Shown piece after piece: positions 57,869-64,000 of a stretch of 64,000 bases of DNA. Position 1 is the stretch's first letter. Every line of letters starts with the position of its first letter. The position numbers and the translations under genes were made by a program. The notes below the pieces were generated by a model. It had not been told where the DNA came from. It saw nothing but the letters and a program-made list of their open reading frames with translations, and searched no databases. Origin of the DNA: Micromonospora halotolerans (lineage in GTDB: Bacteria; Actinomycetota; Actinomycetes; Mycobacteriales; Micromonosporaceae); NCBI RefSeq assembly GCF_032108445.1, contig NZ_CP134876.1, positions 3,410,001 to 3,474,000 on the forward strand, in the 5' to 3' direction.

Positions 57869-58333
57869 TCAGCTGTCGGCCGGGCGGGTGACGGGCTGGG
57901 CGGCCAGCGCCGCGGTGATCCGGACGATCGTGCCGGCCTCGCCGGTCTCCACCGCCATGGTGTCGCTCAGCTCCCGGGCCAGCCACAGCCCCCAGCCGCC
58001 GGCCGTGTCCGGGGCCGGCCGGGCACGCTCGCTGAGCCGCCGCACGCTGATCCCCTGGCCGTGGTCGGCGACCTCGCAGATCAGCTCGCCGGGACGGCGC
58101 CACAGCCGCAGCCGGCCCTGGCCGCCGCCGTGCCGGACGGCGTTGGTGATCAGCTCGTTGACCGCCAGCACGAAGTCGTCCAGCCGTTGCCCGGTCAACC
58201 CCGCCGCGTGCGAGCACGAGGTGACCGAGTGCCGTAGCGCGGTCACCTGGGCCTGGTTGAAGGCCTCGGCGATGAGGAGGGAAGGTTCGATGGGCACAAC
58301 CGTACGCGGTGCGGGGGGTTCTGCGTTTGTCAT
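57869..58333 (-). CDS. Anti-sigma-type histidine-kinase-like ATPase (RsbW/SpoIIAB-like)
   Basis: 154 residues. HATPase_c_2 fold with N box LAVNELITNAVRHGGG, G1 EVADHGQGI and G2 GGWGLWLARELSD. Such soluble ATPases phosphorylate STAS proteins or hold sigma factors in stress and development control. ATG at 58333 follows GGGACGGGG. Convergent with prs and divergent from the macS-like gene. Confidence 0.82.
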   Translation of the reverse strand: MTNAEPPAPRTVVPIEPSLLIAEAFNQAQVTALRHSVTSCSHAAGLTGQRLDDFVLAVNELITNAVRHGGGQGRLRLWRRPGELICEVADHGQGISVRRLSERARPAPDTAGGWGLWLARELSDTMAVETGEAGTIVRITAALAAQPVTRPADS

Positions 58334-58448
58334 GGCCCCGTCCCGGCGATGGCGTGCGGTGATTTTCGCGGCATTTCCACCGTACGTCAGGGTTTCTCGC
58401 ACCGCACCTCGCGGCCCGCCCGTGCGCGGCTGTGGCAGGGTGTCCGGC

Positions 58449-59573
58449 ATGCCGTCGTCCCCGGGTGGCCTGGAGGTCCCGCTCTGGCGGTCCATCGCGG
58501 TGTTCCGCTTCGCCTCGCTGGCGTACGTGGGTGTGCTGGTGCTCCGCGACGCCGACCGCTACGCGCATCCGGTCGCCGCCGGCGGCGTACTCCTGGGGAT
58601 GCTGGCCTGGTCCGGGGCGACCACGGCCGGCTACGCGCGCCCGGCCGGACGGCGGTGGCCGCTGCTCCTGGCCGACCTCGGCGTGGTGCTGGCGATCATG
58701 CTGGCCACGCCGTGGGTGGTCGGCCGCGCGGCGCTCGCCGCCGGCGTGCCCACCCTGACCGTCGCCTGGCTGGCCGGCCCGGTGCTGGCCTGGGCGGTGT
58801 CCGGCGGCCGACGGCGCGGCGCGGTGGCCGCGCTGGTGCTCGGCGGGACCGACCTGGCCACCCGGGAGCGGATCAGCCAGTCCTCGCTCACCGGGGTGAT
58901 CCTCATGCTGCTGGCCGGTGTGGTGGTGGGGCACGTGGCCCGGCTCGCCGTGGAGGCCGAGGCGCGGCTGCAGCGGGCGGTGGAGCTGGAGGCGGCCACC
59001 CGGGAGCGGGAGCGGCTGGCCCGGGACATCCACGACTCGGTGCTCCAGGTGCTGGCACTGGTCCGGCGGCGCGGGGCGGACCTGGACGGCGAGGCCGCCG
59101 AGCTGGCCCGGCTGGCCGGCGAGCAGGAAGCCGCGCTGCGCACGCTGATCGGCCGGGCGGGCGCCGCGCCGGACGGCGCGGGCGACGCCCGGGACCTGCG
59201 TGACCTGCTCGACCGCTACGCCTCGACGACGGTCCAGGTGGCCGCGCCGGCCACCCCCGTGCCGCTGCCCGCACGGGTGGCCGGCGAACTGGCCGCCGCC
59301 GTCGGTGCGACGCTGGACAACGTGGCCCGGCACGCCGGCGGGCGGGCCTGGGTGCTGATCGAGGACGAGGGGGAGACGGTGACCGTCTCGGTACGCGACG
59401 AGGGGCCGGGCATCCCGGAGGGGCGGCTGGCCCAGGCCGCCGCGCAGGGCCGGCTCGGGGTGGCGCAGTCGATCCGGGGCCGGGTCGCCGACCTCGGTGG
59501 CGAGGTGCGCATCGTCTCCGCCCCGGGCGCCGGCACGGAGATCGAGCTGACCGTCCCGCGGGACGCGCGGTGA
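58449..59573 (+). CDS. MacS-type sensor histidine kinase
   Basis: 374 residues. Five or six hydrophobic segments (residues 13-165) make a membrane sensor of the DUF5931 type; then the HisKA_3 phosphorylation site ERLARDIHDSVLQVLALV with the acceptor His, and HATPase_c with VGATLDNVARHAGG and VRDEGPGIP...GLGVAQSI-like G boxes. The gene overlaps the response regulator by four bases (GTGA). A CAGGGT box seven bases upstream of ATG 58449 is a weak leaderless -10. Confidence 0.88.
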   Translation: MPSSPGGLEVPLWRSIAVFRFASLAYVGVLVLRDADRYAHPVAAGGVLLGMLAWSGATTAGYARPAGRRWPLLLADLGVVLAIMLATPWVVGRAALAAGVPTLTVAWLAGPVLAWAVSGGRRRGAVAALVLGGTDLATRERISQSSLTGVILMLLAGVVVGHVARLAVEAEARLQRAVELEAATRERERLARDIHDSVLQVLALVRRRGADLDGEAAELARLAGEQEAALRTLIGRAGAAPDGAGDARDLRDLLDRYASTTVQVAAPATPVPLPARVAGELAAAVGATLDNVARHAGGRAWVLIEDEGETVTVSVRDEGPGIPEGRLAQAAAQGRLGVAQSIRGRVADLGGEVRIVSAPGAGTEIELTVPRDAR

Positions 59574-60217
59574 GCATCCGGGTGATGGTGGTCGACGACC
59601 ACCCGATGTGGCGCGAGGGCGTGGCCCGCGACCTCACCGAGGCCGGCCACCTGGTGGTGGCCACCAGCGGGGAGGGGCGGCAGGCGGTCCGGGTGGCCGC
59701 GGCCGCCCGCCCCGACGTGGTCGTGCTCGACCTGCAACTGCCGGACGTCTCCGGCGTCGAGGTGATCCAGGGGCTGCGCGCCGTGCTGCCCGAGGTGCGG
59801 GTGCTCATGCTGTCGGCGAGCGGCGAGCCGCAGAGCGTGCTGGACGCGGTCAAGGCCGGCGCCACCGGCTACCTGCTGAAGTCGGCCGCGCCGGCCGAGT
59901 TCCTGGACGCGGTGCGCCGCACGGCGGCCGGCGAGCCGGTCTTCACCCCGGGCCTGGCCGGGCTGGTGCTGGGGGAGTACCGGAGGCTGGCCGCGACGCC
60001 GGCCGCCCCGCACGACGAGGCACCCCGGCTCACCGAGCGGGAGACCGAGGTGCTGCGCCTGGTGGCGAAGGGCCTGTCGTACAAGCAGATCGCCGAGCGG
60101 CTCGGGCTGTCCCACCGGACGGTGCAGAACCACGTGCAGAACACCCTCGGCAAGCTCCAGCTGCACAACCGGGTCGAGCTGACCCGGTACGCGATCGAGC
60201 GGGGCCTGGACGGCTGA
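59570..60217 (+). CDS. NarL/LuxR-type response regulator
   Basis: 215 residues. Receiver domain with VVDDHPMWREG (metal acids), phosphoacceptor D in VVVLDLQLPDVSG, LMLSASG and lysine in TGYLLKSAAPAEF; then a LuxR helix-turn-helix LTERETEVLRLVAKGLSYKQIAERLGLSHRTVQNHV. GTG start overlaps the kinase stop, forming a coupled two-component pair of the MacRS type. Confidence 0.95.
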   Translation: MSIRVMVVDDHPMWREGVARDLTEAGHLVVATSGEGRQAVRVAAAARPDVVVLDLQLPDVSGVEVIQGLRAVLPEVRVLMLSASGEPQSVLDAVKAGATGYLLKSAAPAEFLDAVRRTAAGEPVFTPGLAGLVLGEYRRLAATPAAPHDEAPRLTERETEVLRLVAKGLSYKQIAERLGLSHRTVQNHVQNTLGKLQLHNRVELTRYAIERGLDG

Positions 60218-60220
60218 GGC

Positions 60221-60793
60221 TCAGGTCGCCTCGGGCGGCCGGGTCTCGTGAATGGCCAGCTCCTCCGCGGTCGCCCCGCCACCGGCCGCGCCGGCGTCGT
60301 ACGCGACGTTGTCGGTCTCCTGGTCGGTGTGTGCGCCCTCGTCCGGCTCGACCAGCCGCCCCACCTCGTGGTCGGCGACGGTGCCGAGCTGGCCGTGGTC
60401 GTAGATGGAGACCGGGGAGTGCGGGTCGGAGGTCGGCCCCGGGTCGATCACGTCGGCGTCGAGCTGGGCCTGCGCGGCGGCCTCCTCGCTGTCCGCCTCG
60501 GCGGCGATGTCCGGGTCGACCGTCCCGGCCAGCGGGTCGTCGGCGGGCCGCTCGTACTGCTCGCGCTGGAGCTTGTAGTCCAGCGACTCGCCGTCGAGCT
60601 GCTCCTCCGCGGTGGTGCCGAAGCGGTCCACGGCGACGGGGGTGCGGTCGGCGGGCAGCTGGGCGGGATCCGGTCCGTCGGCCTCGCGCCCGGTCAGGAC
60701 GTCGTCGTTGGCGGTCGAGTCGTCGTCGGCGGTGTCGGGCAGGCCGTTCGCCTCGGTGTCGGACACGGGGGTGGGGAACTCGTTGTCGCGCAT
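60221..60793 (-). CDS. DUF5709 protein
   Basis: 190 residues, acidic and low in hydrophobicity, without membrane segments. SLDYKLQREQYER, the DPDIAAEADSEEAAAQAQLDAD stretch and the repeated Asp/Glu runs are typical of DUF5709. Probably largely disordered. Only three bases separate its stop from that of the response regulator. Function unknown. Confidence 0.82.
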   Translation of the reverse strand: MRDNEFPTPVSDTEANGLPDTADDDSTANDDVLTGREADGPDPAQLPADRTPVAVDRFGTTAEEQLDGESLDYKLQREQYERPADDPLAGTVDPDIAAEADSEEAAAQAQLDADVIDPGPTSDPHSPVSIYDHGQLGTVADHEVGRLVEPDEGAHTDQETDNVAYDAGAAGGGATAEELAIHETRPPEAT

Positions 60794-60872
60794 GACGGGG
60801 AACTACCCACTGGGCTCGCCGCATTAACCGCCACCGGCGGGGTGGATCGGGAGGAACGGGGCGAAAAGGGCC

Positions 60873-61619
60873 TCAGTTCCGGAGCGTGGCCTCGTCCTCG
60901 GCGTGCAGGACGCACCAGACGACCTTGCCGTCCGGAAGTGGCGTGCTGCCCCAGCGCCGGGCCACCGTGTCGATGAGCAGCAGTCCCCGGCCGCCGGTGG
61001 AGGTGACCGGGGCCAGCCCGGCGTAGGCCGGCCGCCGCGCGGAGTGGTCCCGGACCGCCAGGTGCAGGGCGCTGTCCCGGGGGGCCACCCGGACCGTCAT
61101 GGGAGTCCCGGCGTGCGCCACCACGTTGTTGACCATCTCGGTGACCGCGATGGAGGCCGGCTCGGCCAACTCCGGCACGCCCCACCGGGCGCAGCCCTCG
61201 GTGACCAGGGCCCGGGCCTCCCGGGCCGCCGCCACCACCGGGGGCAGGTCGGCGGCGAGCACCGCGGCCTGCGGCGCGTCGCCCAGCGCGGCCTGCGCCG
61301 CGTCGAGGGACCGGTGGACCGGCGCGCCACCCTCCGGCTGGCCGGTTGGATCACACACCAGCAGGTCGGCGGCCGGCCAGTCGACGGCGACGCGGTGCAC
61401 CTCGTCGAGAAGCCCCCGGGCCGCCGGATCGGCGATCCGCACTCCGGACAGGTCGACGATCGCCGCGCCCGGTCGCTGCCAGAGCCGGGCGAGCAGCGCG
61501 TCCCGGACGGCGTCGAGCCCGGCCCGGTCCAGCACGCCGGTCAGCCGGACGACCGCCGAGGACTCGTCGGTCTCGACCAGGCAGCGCACGTCCGTCGGCA
61601 TGATCGTCCCATTGTGCAT
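60873..61619 (-). CDS. STAS-like domain fused to an anti-sigma-type ATPase
   Basis: 248 residues. N-terminal STAS-like half (VVRLTGVLDRAGLDAVRDAL, AAIVDLSGVRIADPAARGLLDEV) where the usual phospho-acceptor Ser is missing (DPAAR instead of DSSG). C-terminal HATPase_c_2 with SIAVTEMVNNVVAHAG, AVRDHSARRP and GGRGLLLIDTVARRWG. A built-in STAS half without its Ser could keep the ATPase bound or serve as interaction surface. ATG at 61619; ATG at 61604 is also possible. Confidence 0.8.
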   Translation of the reverse strand: MHNGTIMPTDVRCLVETDESSAVVRLTGVLDRAGLDAVRDALLARLWQRPGAAIVDLSGVRIADPAARGLLDEVHRVAVDWPAADLLVCDPTGQPEGGAPVHRSLDAAQAALGDAPQAAVLAADLPPVVAAAREARALVTEGCARWGVPELAEPASIAVTEMVNNVVAHAGTPMTVRVAPRDSALHLAVRDHSARRPAYAGLAPVTSTGGRGLLLIDTVARRWGSTPLPDGKVVWCVLHAEDEATLRN

Positions 61620-61660
61620 GGCCGCCCCCCGTCGCGCATCAGTCCGGTCGGCGGGACTCA

Positions 61661-62659
61661 TCAGCGTTCCGTCCGGGGACGCCGACTCATCGCCGCCATG
61701 GTGCCGACAGCGGTGCCGGCAGCCGCCAGCCCGAAGGCCGCCGTGAGCCGGATCAGCTGCGCCCGCCGGCCCTGCCAACCATCGGTCCGCTCGGCCGCCG
61801 CGTCGGCGTGGAACACGTTGCCGGTGGCGTCCAGGCGTACCCCCGGGCCGAACTGGGTGCGCGCCGTGTACCAGCCGAGCGCCCGCTCGGCCAGCGCCGG
61901 GGCGAGCCGCCACTGGAGGCCCATGAGCCGGGCCGCGCCCCCGGCGTACGCCTCGCGGCGCGGCCGGCGCAGCAGCCGGACGATCGTCTCGGCCACCAGG
62001 TCCGGCGGGTACACCGGTGGCGGCGGGGTCAGCTCCCGCCCGGTGTGGTTGGCGGCGTGCCGGAAGAACGGGGTGTCGATGCTGGCCGGCAGCACCGTGC
62101 AGAGCGAGATGTGGCCGCGGCCGGTGACCCGCAGCTCCTGCCGGACCGTGTCGGCCAGCCCCCGGATGGCGTGCTTCGTGGCGTTGTACGCCGACTGGTA
62201 CGGCATGGCCACCTCCGCCAGCACCGAGGCGTTGTTGACCAGCACCCCGCCGCCCGCCGCGTCGAGCCAGGGCAGCGCGGCCCTGGTCCCGTGGACGGTG
62301 CCGAGCAGGTTCACCTCGACCACCCGGCGGAACTCGCTCACCGGGATCTCGTCGAAGAGCCCCACCGTGCCCACCGCCGCGTTGTTGACCCAGGCGTCGA
62401 TCCGCCCGAACTCGCCGGCCGCCCGCGCCGCGAGCCGCTCCACCGCCTCCGGATCGGTCACGTCGGTCGGCACCACCAGCGCCCGCCCGCCCAGCTCCCG
62501 GCAGCGGTCGGCGACCCGGCGCAGCGCCTCCTCGGTCCGGGCGGCCAGCACCACGTCGGCGCCCCGCCGGGCCAGCGCGTACGCAGTGGCCGCGCCGATC
62601 CCGCTGGAGGCGCCGGTGATCACGACGGTGGCGTCGTCGAGGCTGCGGGTGAGAGGCAT
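61661..62659 (-). CDS. Short-chain dehydrogenase/reductase with C-terminal membrane segment
   Basis: 332 residues. NAD(P) motif VVITGASSGIGAATAYALARRG, NNA turn (WVNNAAVG), and catalytic Ser-Tyr-Lys in NNASVLAEVAMPYQSAYNATKHA. The extra C-terminal 90 residues contain a hydrophobic stretch (LIRLTAAFGLAAAGTAVGTMAA), suggesting membrane attachment, as in the DltE/YqjQ-like SDRs acting on lipids or glycolipids. The substrate is not known. Confidence 0.85.
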   Translation of the reverse strand: MPLTRSLDDATVVITGASSGIGAATAYALARRGADVVLAARTEEALRRVADRCRELGGRALVVPTDVTDPEAVERLAARAAGEFGRIDAWVNNAAVGTVGLFDEIPVSEFRRVVEVNLLGTVHGTRAALPWLDAAGGGVLVNNASVLAEVAMPYQSAYNATKHAIRGLADTVRQELRVTGRGHISLCTVLPASIDTPFFRHAANHTGRELTPPPPVYPPDLVAETIVRLLRRPRREAYAGGAARLMGLQWRLAPALAERALGWYTARTQFGPGVRLDATGNVFHADAAAERTDGWQGRRAQLIRLTAAFGLAAAGTAVGTMAAMSRRPRTER

Positions 62660-62896
62660 TCTTCGCCGGTACCCCCGGTCCGGCCCGGTCATGCCGCCGG
62701 AGTCGCCCGGATCACGGTTGCCGGCCGCCCGGCCGGGGCAGATTGTCACCAACCCGACCGGGCCGGACGCTGTCCCACCCGTGGAACGGTCCGCCGGTCC
62801 GCACCCGATCTGCCAGGTTTCGGCGCACCGGGGCCGGGTTAATGGGACCCTCTGACCGGAGGACCCACCGCTCGCGAAAACGCATGGAGGTGCACC

Positions 62897-64000
62897 ATGC
62901 GCGTCGGCCTTGTGTGCGCGCACGCCGGCCCGTCCGTCGACGGTCCCACCGTCGGGACCCACCAGCACATCGCGCGGGTGGCGGCCGAACTCGCCGCGCG
63001 GGGCCACGACGTCCGGGTGTACGAGCGCCGCGACGCGCAGGGCCAGGAGTCCGTGGACGTGGACGGTTACCACCTGGAGCGGGTCCCCGTCGGCCCGCCC
63101 GCCCCGTTGCCCACCGCCGAACTGGTCCCGTACGTCACCGAGTTCGGCCGCTGGCTGGCACAGCGGTGGTCCGACGACTGGGCGCCCGAGGTGGTGCACG
63201 GGCACTACTGGGTCGGCGGTCTGGCCGCCGCCCACGCCGTCCGGGAGACCGACATCCCGGTGGTGCAGACCTTCCACTCCCTCGGCGTCGAGCAGCTGCG
63301 CCACCTCGGCGGCCGGTACGACGGGCCGGGGGAGCGGATCCCGCTGGAACGGGCGCTGACCCGGGCCGTCGACATCGCCGTGGCCCAGTGCAACGACGAG
63401 GTCGACGAGCTGACCCGGATGGGACTGCAGCGCACCTCGGTGGCCATGGTGCCGACCGGGGTCGACACCGCGCAGTTCCACCCGGACGGCGAGGCGGCCC
63501 CCCGCGACCAGCGGGCCCGCATCCTCTCCGTCGGCGGGCTCGCGGCCGGCCACGGCCAGGAGGACCTGATCCGGGCCATGCGGCTGGTCGGCGACGCCGA
63601 GCTGGTGATCGCCGGCGGCCCGCCGGCCGAGCAGCTCGCCGACCACGCCGAGGCGCGCCGGCTGCGCGAGCTGGCCGAGCGGACCGGGGTGGCCGACCAG
63701 GTGAAGCTGGTCGGCGCGGTCCCGCACGACCAGATGGCCACCTGGTACCGCTCCGCCGACGTGGTCGCCTGCACCCCGCACTACTCCTCGGCCGGCCGGG
63801 TGTCGCTGGAGGCGATGGCCTGCGGCGTCCCGGTGGTCGGCTACGCCATGGGCGGCATCGCCGACGCGGTGGTCGACGAGGTGACCGGCAAGCTGGTGCC
63901 GCCCGGGGACGTACGCACCCTCGGGGTCACCCTGCGCCGGATCCTCGCCGACAACGCCGGGCGGTTCGCGTACGGGCACGCCGCCGTGGACCGGGTCCGG
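62897..64000 (+). CDS. GT4-type glycosyltransferase, N-terminal 368 codons (runs off window end)
   Basis: GT-B fold; MRVGLVCAHAGPSVDGPTVGTHQHIARVAAELAARGHDV is the usual acceptor-side start, and ARILSVGGLAAGHGQEDLIRAM and VKLVGAVPHDQMATWYRSADVVACTP the nucleotide-sugar side. In the EX7E motif region the first Glu is replaced by Ser (SSAGRVSLEAMACG), which may affect donor binding. ATG at 62897 follows GGAGGTG. Its end lies beyond the window. Confidence 0.85.
   Translation, partial: MRVGLVCAHAGPSVDGPTVGTHQHIARVAAELAARGHDVRVYERRDAQGQESVDVDGYHLERVPVGPPAPLPTAELVPYVTEFGRWLAQRWSDDWAPEVVHGHYWVGGLAAAHAVRETDIPVVQTFHSLGVEQLRHLGGRYDGPGERIPLERALTRAVDIAVAQCNDEVDELTRMGLQRTSVAMVPTGVDTAQFHPDGEAAPRDQRARILSVGGLAAGHGQEDLIRAMRLVGDAELVIAGGPPAEQLADHAEARRLRELAERTGVADQVKLVGAVPHDQMATWYRSADVVACTPHYSSAGRVSLEAMACGVPVVGYAMGGIADAVVDEVTGKLVPPGDVRTLGVTLRRILADNAGRFAYGHAAVDRVR

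Overview
The window comes from the chromosome of a high-G+C actinomycete, most likely Micromonosporaceae (Micromonospora or a close relative). The signs are G+C far above half throughout, GTG/TTG/CTG starts, many genes whose -10 box lies 6 to 8 bases from the start codon (leaderless type), actinobacterial marker families (AdnAB, UvrD2, WhiB7, mycoredoxin, MacS-type kinase, UPF0182, DUF397/DUF5753, DUF5709), and dispersed palindromes of a kind I associate with Micromonospora. No rRNA, phage, transposase, CRISPR array or resistance cassette was seen. It reads as core chromosome with an unusually repeat-rich patch near 33.0-34.9 kb.

Layout. 1-17.7 kb: a DAP/lysine block (ferredoxin fdxA, dapC, and the divergent pair dapD/dapE), mixed with an M48 protease, a TPR-like protein, tyrA, a SIMPL protein, a P-loop kinase, an 862-residue membrane hydrolase, an O-acetyltransferase, a secreted subtilase and two LOG-family hydrolases. 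17.9-25.0 kb: the adnA-adnB helicase-nuclease pair. 25.0-26.8 kb: a cold-shock protein and a DEAD-box helicase, both with hairpin-rich leaders. 27.0-30.1 kb: an Rrf2-regulated sulfonate-type ABC importer. 30.4-34.3 kb: an M16 peptidase pair and a NudC-like Nudix gene joined by tandem overlapping mini-ORFs. 34.3-35.0 kb: non-coding repeats. 35.0-38.3 kb: a DUF397/XRE pair and an MFS exporter.

38.3-52.2 kb: mycoredoxin, uvrD2, the whiB7 attenuator leader and whiB7, an ABC1 kinase, a ThiF-like protein, DUF5679, a YgjP-like protease, DUF2342, a PDZ-Lon protease and UPF0182. With adnAB and nudC this resembles the M. tuberculosis Rv3193c-Rv3202c neighbourhood as I remember it. 52.3-64 kb: an ECF sigma factor and membrane partner, two initiator tRNAs, a sugar-type binding lipoprotein, purC, a PRPP synthetase, a cluster of regulatory ATPases with a MacS-type two-component pair, an SDR and a truncated glycosyltransferase.

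Most notable are regulatory structures: the whiB7 uORF/antiterminator/terminator, the chain of coupled mini-ORFs before nudC, a palindromic shared -10 for dapD/dapE, a hairpin hiding the ribosome site of the DEAD-box helicase, three DnaA boxes away from oriC, a CATAC-N3-GTATG palindrome at two genes, and several dispersed inverted-repeat families.
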